9,192 nt of DNA from Chloroflexota bacterium (GCA_021789355.1 JAJYJR010000209.1:1-9192); one strand, 5' to 3'; positions 1 to 6,464 are shown, numbered from the stretch's first letter. Numbers and translations: made by a program. Notes: a model not told the origin generated them from the letters alone.

Positions 1-53
1 AGGAGGCCCGCCATCGCCTCGTAGCGGGTCCGGATGGCGTCCTCGTCGATCAC
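1..53 (-). CDS. Transposase N-terminus, partial (ISAzo13-like)
   Basis: Reading leftward from GTG at 53-51, the visible residues are VIDEDAIRTRYEAMAGL, and the frame stays open to the window edge. A short acidic start, an I-R-x-R-[YF]-E helix and 'AGLL' resemble the beginning of ISAzo13-family transposases, which open with a helix leading into an 'LDER.RR' segment; that segment would lie outside the window. The catalytic DDE residues are not visible. The GTG start is chosen because the predicted transcription start of the promoter at 60-88 falls on its first base. An alternative in-frame ATG at codon 14 has no ribosome binding site. The reading frame and promoter are seen directly; the family is inferred from a very short sequence. 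Confidence 0.45.
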   Translation of the reverse strand, partial: MIDEDAIRTRYEAMAGL

Positions 54-88
54 CCAGCGAGCATAGCCCAAACCCATCAGATTGTCAA
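53..88 (-). promoter_or_regulatory. Sigma-70-type promoter of the transposase, predicted leaderless
   Basis: On the minus strand a perfect -35 TTGACA (88-83) is followed by a 17-base spacer and -10 TATGCT (65-60). Counting from -7 at position 60 puts +1 at position 53, the G of the GTG start codon. The mRNA would therefore have no 5' untranslated region. Confidence 0.7.
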
Positions 89-108
89 GTTATTTGCTGA
101 TAATCTCT

Positions 109-213
109 AACGTCGGCCACTCGTGGCGCCAGGTCCGGGTCATGTTCGGGGCGGCCCTGGCGGCCGTCACGCAGCACCAGGCGCAGGCGGGTCTCGTCAC
201 CCCGCGCGGTTGA
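109..213 (+). pseudogene. Possible 3' remnant of a plus-strand gene cut by the insertion sequence
   Basis: The frame at 109-213 reads NVGHSWRQVRVMFG, then an Ala-rich AALAAV stretch, then a Gln-rich tail, ending at TGA 211-213. It has the alternating GC-rich third positions of a coding sequence and abuts the AT-rich element end, so it could be the tail of a gene interrupted by the insertion. I do not recognise the protein, and 30 codons are too few to prove coding. The rest of the stretch up to 300 holds no recognisable gene. Confidence 0.2.
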
Positions 214-238
214 GCGGCGATCCAACCGATGTGGCCAG

Positions 239-258
239 GGCGCAACCACGCGTGCGCC
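239..258. terminator. Weak hairpin downstream of the methyltransferase
   Basis: GGCGCA (239-244) and TGCGCC (253-258) form a 6-bp stem with an 8-base loop, 43 bases past the methyltransferase stop. There is no T tract on either strand, so intrinsic termination is only a possibility. Confidence 0.2.
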
Positions 259-300
259 AACACCTGACCCGGGCGGGCACGCTCTTCGAGCTGGCGCCGA

Positions 301-834
301 TCAGGCTGCCCGCAGGCGCGCGAGCCACGCGTACACGTTCCCGGACGGCAGCAGCGTCTCAAGCGTCTCGCCGTCGATGGCATCCACCGCCCAGCCCTCC
401 CGGAACGCCTGCCGCAGCGCGCCACGCCGCACGCGCTCGGGCCCGTACCCGAACGGGTTCCGGTCGCTCCAGCAGAGCAGGAAGCACCGCCCGCCCGGCT
501 CGATCGCGGCCCGCAGGCTCGCCGCGTAGGCGGCCCGGTCGGCGGGCTGCAGCGTGTGGAACAGGCCCACGTCCAGGATCGTGTCGAACGATCGACCGAG
601 CTCGGCAACGAGCTCGCCGAGCCGCAGCGCGTCCCACTCGAGGAACGTGGCCGCGCCCGGCCCGGTCCCGCGCGTGGCAGCCTTCGCCCGCGCCCTGGCG
701 ATCGCGGCGGCCGCGAAGTCGATCCCCACGACCTCGTGGCCCCGACCGGCGAGGTAGAGCGCCGTCTCGCCGGTCCCGCAGCCCGCGTCGAGCACCGCGC
801 CAGCGATCAGTCCGGCCTCGGCCAGGCGCACCAC
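301..834 (-). CDS. Class I SAM-dependent methyltransferase, unknown substrate; true start probably near 930
   Basis: This is predicted to transfer a methyl group from S-adenosylmethionine to an unidentified small acceptor in the cytoplasm. Counting from GTG 834-832, motif I is LDAGCGTGETALYLA (15-29), and the acidic end of strand beta-2 follows in VVGIDF (Asp39). Next come FLEWDAL, the FDTILDVGLFHTL segment and a PGG turn, the order of a Rossmann-like class I fold. The GTG gives 177 residues, short for this family. The same frame continues upstream to about position 930 as ...AFETAYEGTPTWDIGRPQGA, which I recognise as the conserved N-terminal segment of these enzymes, but it has no ATG, GTG or TTG before running into the 3' end of the preceding gene. 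An ATG at 931-929 sits one frame off, so a 1-base indel in the G-rich run near 911-920 is likely. It is the last gene after the exporter pair and may be co-transcribed; TGA stop at 303-301. Confidence 0.75.
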   Translation of the reverse strand: MVRLAEAGLIAGAVLDAGCGTGETALYLAGRGHEVVGIDFAAAAIARARAKAATRGTGPGAATFLEWDALRLGELVAELGRSFDTILDVGLFHTLQPADRAAYAASLRAAIEPGGRCFLLCWSDRNPFGYGPERVRRGALRQAFREGWAVDAIDGETLETLLPSGNVYAWLARLRAA

Positions 835-995
835 AGCGCCCTGGGGCCGGCCGATGTCCCAGGTCGGCGTGCCCTCGTACGCGGTCTCGAACGCCTTCGC
901 GGTCTTGCCCTCCCCGCGGGACGATCGCCATCGGCGGACGTCCCGCGGCTTCGCGTGCTGCGGACCACCGGCGCCTCGGGCTGCATGGCGTCGGA

Positions 996-3029
996 TCAGA
1001 CGGCTTCGGCCAGTGGCTCCACGAACTGGCTGTTGTACAGCTCCGCGTAGAAGCCCTGGCGCGCCAGCAGCTGCTCGTGCGTGCCCTGCTCGACGATCTG
1101 GCCGTGGTTCATGACCAGGATCTCATCCGCGTCGCGGATCGTCGAGAGCCGGTGCGCGATCACGAACGCGGTCCGGCCCTGCATCAGCCGGGTCATGGCC
1201 CGCTGGACCAGCACCTCGGTGCGCGTGTCGACCGAGCTCGTGGCCTCGTCGAGGATCAGGACCGGCGGGTCGGCCAGGAACGCGCGCGCGATCGTGAGGA
1301 GCTGCCGCTGGCCCTGCGACACGTTCGCGGCCTCGTCGTCGATGACGGTGTCGTAGCCGTGCGCCAGGGTGCGCACGAAGTGGTCGACGTGGGCCGCACG
1401 GGCGGCCTCCAGGATCTCCTCCTCGGTCGCGTCCTCGCGCCCGTACGCGATGTTCTCGCGGATGGTGCCGCCGAACAGCCACGTGTCCTGGAGAACCATG
1501 CCGAACGTGCTCCGCAGGTTGTCCCTGCTCATCTCGCGGACGTCGATGCCGTCCACCGTGATCCGGCCGTCATCGACGTCGTAGAAGCGCATCAGCAGGT
1601 TGACCAGGGTGGTCTTGCCCGCGCCCGTGGGGCCCACGATGGCCACCGTCTCGCCCGGCTCGACGGCCACGTTCAGGTCGTCGATGAGCGGCGTCTGGCG
1701 CTCGTAGCGGAACGCCACGTCCTCGAAGACCACGCGCCCGACCGCCTCCCGCAGGATGCTGGGCTGGGCTGCCTCGCGCACTTCCTCGGGCTCGTCGAGC
1801 AGCTCGAAGACGCGTTCCGCGGAGGCCATCGTGGACTGCAGCACGTTCATGATGCTGGCCACCTGGGTGATCGGCATGGTGAACATGCGCGAGTACTGGA
1901 TGAACGCCTGCACGTCGCCGAGCGTCATGCGGCCGGAAGCCACCTGCACGCCGCCGATCACCGCGATGGCCACGTAGTTGAGGTTGCTGACGAAGTTCAT
2001 CGTCGGCTGGATGATCCCCGAGATGAACTGTGCCCTGAAGCTCGCCTGGTAGAGCGACTCGTTCTCGGCGTCGAAGCGGCGGATCGCGTCCTCGCGGTGC
2101 CCGAACACCTGGACGATGGCGTGGCCAGTGTGGGTCTCCTCCACGCGGCCCGTGATGGCGCCCGTGCGCTCCCACTGGAGGCCGAACTGCGTCTGCGAGC
2201 GCCTCGCGATGAGCGCGGTCGTCACGCCGGCCACGGGCAGGACGAGCAGCGAGAAGAGCGCCAGCAGGGGACTGATCGTAAGCATCATCACCAGCACGCC
2301 GATGACGGTGAAGACCGACGTGAGGATCTGCGTCAGGCTCTGCTGCAGCGTAGTGGAGATGTTGTCGATGTCGTTGGTCACGCGGCTCAGCGTGTCGCCG
2401 TGGGCGTGGCTGTCGAAGTAGCGCAGGGGAAGGCGGCCGAGCTTCTCGTCGACCTGGCGTCGCAGCCGGTAGACGGTGCGCTGGGAGACGCCGGCCATGA
2501 TGTAGTACGTCGCCCACTGGAAGAGCGAGCTGAAGACGTAGATCGCCGCCACCACCGCGAGGATTGCGCCCACCGCGCCGAAGTCCACGCCGACGCCGAC
2601 CGACACGTGCATGCCCGAGAGCATGTCCGCGATCTGACCCTGGCCCTGCGCGCGCATGGCCTGCTCCACCTGCGCCTGCGAGGTGCCGGCGGGGAAGTGC
2701 TGGCCGAGGTACTTGCCCAGCACTCCCTGGAACAGCAGGTCGGTGGCGTTGGCCAGGATCCTGGGCGCGAGGACCTGGAAGATCACGCCGACGATCGCGA
2801 ACACGATGACGATCGCGATCCAGGGTCGCTCCGGGCGCAGTTCTCCGACCAGCCGGCGCAGTGCTCCCCGGAGGTCTTTGGGCTTGCCACCCGGCATCAT
2901 CATGCCGTGACCGCCCGGCCCGAAGCCGCCGCCCATGGGCCCCCGCTGTCCGGGACCGCCGAGGCCCGGACCGAGCGGGCCGCGCGCTGCGCCGCCGGCG
3001 CTGCCGGCTGGCCGCAGCATGCCGCTCAT
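996..3029 (-). CDS. ABC multidrug exporter half-transporter 2 (canonical ATP-site subunit)
   Basis: This 677-residue membrane subunit has a fused ATPase domain and is the partner of the half-transporter encoded just upstream. Residues 1-50 are a Gly/Pro/Met-rich tail. The exporter membrane domain spans about 70-400, with a long first extracytoplasmic loop (about 97-150). The nucleotide-binding domain follows: Walker A GPTGAGKT 466-473, Q-loop Gln514, signature VSQGQ 570-574, Walker B LILDE 591-595 with catalytic Glu595, switch His626. Glu and His are both present, so this subunit supplies the catalytic residues of the canonical site, while its own signature is degenerate (Gln for Gly). The ATG at 3029-3027 is chosen because it overlaps the upstream stop in an ATGA and has a GGGAGGAA Shine-Dalgarno (3042-3035). 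The frame stays open far upstream, but that part is antisense shadow. This family exports drugs, lipids or peptides; the substrate cannot be read from sequence. Confidence 0.93.
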   Translation of the reverse strand: MSGMLRPAGSAGGAARGPLGPGLGGPGQRGPMGGGFGPGGHGMMMPGGKPKDLRGALRRLVGELRPERPWIAIVIVFAIVGVIFQVLAPRILANATDLLFQGVLGKYLGQHFPAGTSQAQVEQAMRAQGQGQIADMLSGMHVSVGVGVDFGAVGAILAVVAAIYVFSSLFQWATYYIMAGVSQRTVYRLRRQVDEKLGRLPLRYFDSHAHGDTLSRVTNDIDNISTTLQQSLTQILTSVFTVIGVLVMMLTISPLLALFSLLVLPVAGVTTALIARRSQTQFGLQWERTGAITGRVEETHTGHAIVQVFGHREDAIRRFDAENESLYQASFRAQFISGIIQPTMNFVSNLNYVAIAVIGGVQVASGRMTLGDVQAFIQYSRMFTMPITQVASIMNVLQSTMASAERVFELLDEPEEVREAAQPSILREAVGRVVFEDVAFRYERQTPLIDDLNVAVEPGETVAIVGPTGAGKTTLVNLLMRFYDVDDGRITVDGIDVREMSRDNLRSTFGMVLQDTWLFGGTIRENIAYGREDATEEEILEAARAAHVDHFVRTLAHGYDTVIDDEAANVSQGQRQLLTIARAFLADPPVLILDEATSSVDTRTEVLVQRAMTRLMQGRTAFVIAHRLSTIRDADEILVMNHGQIVEQGTHEQLLARQGFYAELYNSQFVEPLAEAV

Positions 3030-4759
3030 GCGACTTCCTCCCGGGTCAGCTGCGAGTAGACGATCTCGCGATACGTCTCGCAGGTCTCCATCAGTTCCTC
3101 GTGGGTGCCGATGCCGGCGATCGCGCCACTGTCCAGCACCACGATCTGGTCGGCATGCATGATCGTGCCCACCCGCTGGGACACGATGAAGACGGTTGCC
3201 CCGCGGGTCTCGGGCTGCAGGGCCATGCGCAGGTTCAGGTCGGTCTTGAAGTCCAGCGCGGAGAAACTCTCGTCGAAGATGTAGATGCGGGGGCGCTTGA
3301 CGATCGCGCGCGCGATGGCCAGGCGCTGGCGCTGGCCGCCAGACACGTTGGTGCCGCCCTGGTCGATCGGGGCGGCCAGCTCTCCCGGCATCTCGACCAC
3401 GAAGTCGCGGGCCTGGGCGACCGTGAGCGCCCGCCACAGGTCCTCGTCGGTGGCGTTCTCGTTGCCGTAGCGCAGGTTGCTCGCCACGGTGCCACTGAAC
3501 AGGAACGCGCGTTGCGGCACCAGGCCCATGAGGCGCCAGAGGTCCTCCTGGCGGATGTCCCGCACGTCCACCCCGTCGATCAGGACGCTCCCGCCGGTCG
3601 CGTCGTAGAAGCGCGGCAGCAGGTTGATCAGCGTGGACTTGCCGCTGCCCGTGCTGCCCACGAGTGCCGTGGTGGTACCGGGCCGGGCGACGAACGAGAT
3701 GTCGCCCAGGACCGCGTCCTCCGCGCCCGGGTAGCGGAACTCGACATTGCGGAACTCGACCACCCCCATGGCGGTCGCCACGGGCGCCGGCTCGGTCGGA
3801 TCGTGGAGGCTGATGTCCGTGTCGAGCACCTGGGCGATCCGTTCGGCGGAGGCGGCGGCGCGGGGCACCATCACGAACATGACCGTCGCCATCATCACCG
3901 AGAAGAGGATCTGCATGACGTACTGGAGGAAGGCCATCAGGTTGCCGATCGGCATGTCGCCGTTGTTGATGCGCTGCCCGCCGAACCACATGATGGCCAC
4001 GCTCGAGAGGTTCATGATCAGGAAGAGCGAGGGGATCATCAGCGCGAAGAGCCGCTGGACGCGCAGCGTGGTGTTGGTCAGGTCGGCGTTGGCATCGTCG
4101 AAGCGGTGCTCCTCGTGCTCGGTGCGCACGAAGGCGCGGATCACGCGCACGCCCTCGAGGTATTCGCGCATGACCCGGTTGATCCGGTCGATCTTGGCCT
4201 GCATCACCCGGAACAGCGGCAGGGCCCGTGACACCAGGCCGCCCAGCACCAGGGCCATGAGCGGCACGATGATGACGAGGACGCTGGACAGCGGCACATC
4301 CTCGCGGAGGGCCATGATCACGCCGCCGACGGCCATGATGGGCGCCAGGATCATGACGGTCAGCGCCATCACGATCACCATCTGCACCTGCTGGACGTCG
4401 TTGGTGTTGCGGGTGATCAGCGACGGCGTGCCGAAGACGTTCGTCTCCACCTGCGAGAACGCAAGCACCTTGCGGAACACGGCGCCGCGGACGTCGCGTC
4501 CGAATGCCATCGCCGTCCGCGAGGCGAAGTAGATGGCGACGACCGAGCAAACCCCGAGCAGCAGCGTCACTCCGAGCATCAGCCCCCCGGTGTGCATGAT
4601 GTAGCCCGTATCGCCCCTGGCCACGCCGTTGTCGATGATGTCGGCGTAGAGGTTGGGGAGGTACAGGTTGGCGACCGCCTGGACTGTCAGCAGCGCGACC
4701 ACCAGCAGCAGCGACCGCCAGTAGGGCCGGAGGAACCTGGTCAGGAGCCTGGTGGTCAT
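3026..4759 (-). CDS. ABC multidrug exporter half-transporter 1 (degenerate ATP-site subunit)
   Basis: This 577-residue exporter half consists of a membrane domain (about 12-300, six predicted helices) and a nucleotide-binding domain. Walker A is GSTGSGKS 368-375, Q-loop Gln416, signature VSGGQ 472-476, Walker B IYIFDE 492-497, switch loop VSQRVGT with Gln528 instead of His. In this subfamily (paired, TM287/288- and EfrAB-like exporters) this subunit usually reads F-D-D-S-F-S-A-L-D, with Asp at the catalytic position. Here it is Glu497 (codon GAG), while the switch residue stays Gln. Its intact VSGGQ would complete the canonical site made by the partner's Walker motifs. The ATG at 4759-4757 overlaps the marR stop in ATGA. 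No strong Shine-Dalgarno precedes it, so translation is probably coupled to marR. A heterodimer with the downstream product in the cytoplasmic membrane is inferred from pairing and motifs. Confidence 0.93.
   Translation of the reverse strand: MTTRLLTRFLRPYWRSLLLVVALLTVQAVANLYLPNLYADIIDNGVARGDTGYIMHTGGLMLGVTLLLGVCSVVAIYFASRTAMAFGRDVRGAVFRKVLAFSQVETNVFGTPSLITRNTNDVQQVQMVIVMALTVMILAPIMAVGGVIMALREDVPLSSVLVIIVPLMALVLGGLVSRALPLFRVMQAKIDRINRVMREYLEGVRVIRAFVRTEHEEHRFDDANADLTNTTLRVQRLFALMIPSLFLIMNLSSVAIMWFGGQRINNGDMPIGNLMAFLQYVMQILFSVMMATVMFVMVPRAAASAERIAQVLDTDISLHDPTEPAPVATAMGVVEFRNVEFRYPGAEDAVLGDISFVARPGTTTALVGSTGSGKSTLINLLPRFYDATGGSVLIDGVDVRDIRQEDLWRLMGLVPQRAFLFSGTVASNLRYGNENATDEDLWRALTVAQARDFVVEMPGELAAPIDQGGTNVSGGQRQRLAIARAIVKRPRIYIFDESFSALDFKTDLNLRMALQPETRGATVFIVSQRVGTIMHADQIVVLDSGAIAGIGTHEELMETCETYREIVYSQLTREEVA
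3035..3042 (-). promoter_or_regulatory. Shine-Dalgarno site of half-transporter 2
   Basis: GGGAGGAA on the minus strand, 5 bases before ATG 3029-3027 and inside the end of the upstream gene. It fixes the start at the overlapping ATGA. Confidence 0.75.
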
Positions 4760-5412
4760 CGGTCCGAGTCCCTGCTCTCCACGGTGCGTGGCTCTGGTGC
4801 GCCGCCTGCGGGTCCGCAGCCGGACGCCGTGTCCGGGCCTTGCGCGGTACCCGGCACATCCGGACCGACCAGGCGCTGCCTGGCGGCCCGGATCGCGCGG
4901 ATGCCCCTGAGGAAGCCGGCCAGCTCCTCCTCCGTCAGCTCGCCGAGCATGCGGGCGAGGTGCTCCCGCCGGCGGGCCGCGATGTCGCGGAAGACGCCGG
5001 CGCTCTGCTCCGTCAGGTGGACGGCCACCACGCGCCGGTCGTCGGTGGCATGGCGTCGCTGGACCAGCCCGCGCCGCTCCATGCGGTCCACGATGCCGGT
5101 CGCGCTCGCCACCGAGACGTCCAGCTCGTCCGCCAGGCGGCTCATCGGCAGCGGACCCTCTGCTTCGAGCACGGCCACCACGTTCAGCTGGATGAGGCTG
5201 AGGGCGCCACGGTGCCAGTTGCGGAACATGCCGGCGCGGTCGCGCGGTGGCCACGCCGTCAGCTCGTCGAGCAGCTCGTCGCTGACGGGCCGGCGCGCAT
5301 CGCCGGGACCCGCGTCGGCGGGTGCCTCCTGGCCGGCCCGTGCGTCCTCCTGGCCGGCCCGTGCGTCCGCGCCCGAGCCTGTGCTTTGGCCCTCGATGAC
5401 ATTCAATGACAT
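4756..5412 (-). CDS. MarR-family winged-helix repressor, first gene of the exporter operon
   Basis: This 218-residue protein is a predicted dimeric DNA-binding regulator that would release its operator on binding a ligand. After a low-complexity N-tail (1-42, containing a duplicated ARAGQE[DA] heptad) comes the MarR domain at about 44-180. The winged helix is LSLIQLNVVAVLEAEGPL (71-88), then MSRLADELDVSVASATGIVDRMERRG (90-115) as helix-turn-helix, then the wing RRHATDDRRVVAVHLT (119-134), where D-x-R-R is typical. A C-terminal dimerisation helix and a 38-residue Gly/Pro-rich tail follow. ATG 5412-5410 is chosen because the promoter's predicted +1 falls on its A; longer upstream reading in the frame lacks coding character. 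Its TGA overlaps the ATG of half-transporter 1 (ATGA, 4756-4759). Position and overlap suggest it represses itself and the exporter. Confidence 0.92.
   Translation of the reverse strand: MSLNVIEGQSTGSGADARAGQEDARAGQEAPADAGPGDARRPVSDELLDELTAWPPRDRAGMFRNWHRGALSLIQLNVVAVLEAEGPLPMSRLADELDVSVASATGIVDRMERRGLVQRRHATDDRRVVAVHLTEQSAGVFRDIAARRREHLARMLGELTEEELAGFLRGIRAIRAARQRLVGPDVPGTAQGPDTASGCGPAGGAPEPRTVESRDSDR
5325..5366 (-). repeat. Perfect 21-bp tandem duplication within the marR N-terminal tail
   Basis: Positions 5325-5345 and 5346-5366 are identical 21-mers. Being seven codons long, the unit duplicates the heptad in ARAGQED/ARAGQEA without changing frame. It lies in a predicted disordered tail, outside the DNA-binding domain. 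Confidence 0.9.
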
Positions 5413-5426
5413 GCTGAATGTATAAC
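5396..5426 (+). promoter_or_regulatory. Possible divergent plus-strand promoter toward the dehydrogenase
   Basis: ATGACA (5396-5401) and TATAAC (5421-5426) on the plus strand resemble -35 and -10 boxes, but the 19-base spacer is long. Use of this promoter would give a leader of about 200 bases before the dehydrogenase and would put it under the same dyad as marR. No better candidate is visible in the GC-rich remainder of the spacer. Confidence 0.25.
5399..5421. promoter_or_regulatory. Candidate MarR operator, inverted repeat centred on the marR start codon
   Basis: ACATTCA (5399-5405) and TGAATGT (5415-5421) are perfect inverted arms separated by 9 bases. The centre, 5410, lies in the marR start codon (5412-5410), and the right arm overlaps the marR -10 box (5424-5419). 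A two-fold-symmetric site with arm centres 16 bp apart fits a winged-helix dimer, and binding there would block both RNA polymerase and the start codon. Symmetry and position are seen directly; binding by this MarR is inferred. Confidence 0.6.
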
Positions 5427-5447
5427 CGATGTGACCCGACTGTGCAA
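5412..5447 (-). promoter_or_regulatory. marR operon promoter, predicted leaderless
   Basis: On the minus strand -35 TTGCAC (5447-5442), a 17-base spacer and -10 TATACA (5424-5419). Counting from -7 at 5419 places +1 at 5412, the A of the ATG. The geometry is the same as in the left-edge transposase promoter. Confidence 0.65.
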
Positions 5448-5563
5448 ACGCGCATGCCGCGGTCGGGGCGAGGGGCGTGTTCGCAGCGCGGAACCACGGG
5501 CGTTCCGGGGTCGTGTCACCCTTGCGCCAGGCGGCGTGGGCGCGCCAGCCAGGGTGGACGCGT

Positions 5564-5613
5564 CGGTCAGAGCTCTCGTCGCCCATGGGCGACGATGACC
5601 GGAGCAGTCCGGT
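5564..5613. promoter_or_regulatory. Nested palindromes upstream of the dehydrogenase (operator or leader structure)
   Basis: Positions 5576-5595 are a perfect 20-bp palindrome (arms TCGTCGCCCA and TGGGCGACGA). Outside it, CGGTCA (5564-5569) pairs with TGACCG (5596-5601), leaving GAGCTC as a one-sided bulge. ACCGGA (5598-5603) can instead pair with TCCGGT (5608-5613) over a 4-base loop, so the last two stems exclude each other. The cluster ends 13 bases before the Shine-Dalgarno of the dehydrogenase. It may be an operator or a folded leader; the sequence does not decide. Confidence 0.45.
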
Positions 5614-5637
5614 TCGCCTGCCGAGCGGAGGAGCACC

Positions 5638-6426
5638 ATGCAAGCACCGGACTTCGACCTCTCAGGCCAGGTGGCGCTGGTTACCGGCGCCAGCCGGGGG
5701 ATCGGCCGGGACATCGCGCTGACGCTCACCGCGTGCGGCGCCCACGTGCTGGCGGGCGTCCGCGACCTCGCAGCGTTCGAGGGTGCAGACGCCGCGGCGC
5801 ACGGCATCTCGGCGACCGGTGCACCCGATGCGCACGGGCGGATCGAGCCGCTGGTGCTCGACGTCCGCGATGTGGACGGCACCCGCGTGAGCGTCGACGC
5901 GGCGGTCTCCCGGCTGGGGCGCATCGACATCCTGGTCAACAACGCCGGCCTGGGCGCGAACCACGACGCGATCGACGTCACCGAGGCCGACTGGGACGAG
6001 ATGATGGCGGTCAACCTGCGGGGGCTCTTCTTCACCTCCCAGTCGGTGGCCCGCCACATGCTCGAGCGGGGCTACGGGCGGATCGTCAACATCGGGTCGC
6101 AGGCAGGCATCGTGGGCATCCGTCGCCACGCCGTCTACTCGGCGAGCAAGGGCGGCGTGCACATGCTGACGAAGGTGCTCGCGCTCGAGTGGTCCGCGTC
6201 GGGCGTCACCGTGAACGCCATCGCCCCTACCTGGATCTACACCCCGGGCACGGCCGAGCGCCTCGACGACCCCGCGTTCCTCGCCGACGTCCTGACCCGG
6301 ATCCCGCTCGGCCGCGTGGGGACCACGGCCGACGTGGCCGCCGCGGTCGTGTTCCTCGCGTCGCGTGCGTCCGGGCTCGTGACCGGCGCGGTCCTGCCGC
6401 TCGATGGAGGGTGGACGGCGCAGTAG
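5638..6426 (+). CDS. Short-chain dehydrogenase/reductase (SDR), classical type
   Basis: This 262-residue cytoplasmic oxidoreductase is predicted to interconvert an alcohol and a carbonyl with NAD(P). The cofactor glycine motif is TGASRGIG (16-23), then the LDVRD turn with Asp75, NNAG (101-104), Asn126, catalytic Ser154 in NIGSQAG, and YSASK with Tyr167 and Lys171. This gives a complete Asn-Ser-Tyr-Lys tetrad. Arg42 just after strand beta-2 suggests NADP(H) preference, although Asp43 is adjacent. The C-terminal part APTWIYTPGT...IPLGR...VTGAVLPLDGGW resembles sugar/polyol dehydrogenases of the family, so such a substrate is plausible but unproven. The ATG at 5638 follows GGAGGAG (5627-5633) by 4 bases; TAG stop at 6424-6426. 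It stands alone on the plus strand, divergent from the marR-exporter cluster and convergent with codAB. Confidence 0.92.
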   Translation: MQAPDFDLSGQVALVTGASRGIGRDIALTLTACGAHVLAGVRDLAAFEGADAAAHGISATGAPDAHGRIEPLVLDVRDVDGTRVSVDAAVSRLGRIDILVNNAGLGANHDAIDVTEADWDEMMAVNLRGLFFTSQSVARHMLERGYGRIVNIGSQAGIVGIRRHAVYSASKGGVHMLTKVLALEWSASGVTVNAIAPTWIYTPGTAERLDDPAFLADVLTRIPLGRVGTTADVAAAVVFLASRASGLVTGAVLPLDGGWTAQ

Positions 6427-6464
6427 GGACGGCGCGGACGCGGCACCGGGCCCGGCACGCGCCG

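Larger units (their letters stand above)
1..112 (-). mobile_element. End of an insertion sequence (probably ISAzo13-like), truncated by the window
   Basis: Positions about 66-112 are conspicuously AT-rich in otherwise GC-rich DNA. They contain a strong promoter firing into a transposase-like N-terminus that runs off the left edge, which is the layout expected for the 5' tip of an insertion sequence. The outer boundary is a guess: the AT-rich tract ends near 108-112. Two small inverted repeats lie in the tip (ATCAG at 76-80 with CTGAT at 97-101; AGATT at 79-83 with AATCT at 102-106). The second element end and any target-site duplication are outside the window. The family assignment is by resemblance of 17 residues only. 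Confidence 0.45.

Noticed and set aside
359..931. 190-codon minus-strand frame starting at ATG 931
   Set aside because: Out of frame with the methyltransferase motifs and Arg/Gly-rich; only its first few codons may belong to the true gene through an indel.
123..3059. 978-codon plus-strand open frame
   Set aside because: Antisense to the methyltransferase and half-transporter 2; composition is Arg/His/Asp-rich shadow with no domain.
2861..4231. 456-codon plus-strand open frame
   Set aside because: Antisense shadow of half-transporter 1; no recognisable motif.
3030..4859. Upstream extension of half-transporter 2's frame (giving 1287 residues)
   Set aside because: The extension reads through the half-transporter 1 gene out of frame and is Arg/Pro/His-rich. 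The real start is the ATGA overlap with its Shine-Dalgarno.
5413..5643. Longer MarR start at 5643
   Set aside because: The extra residues cover the promoter, operator and palindromes and lack coding character. The promoter +1 coincides with ATG 5412.
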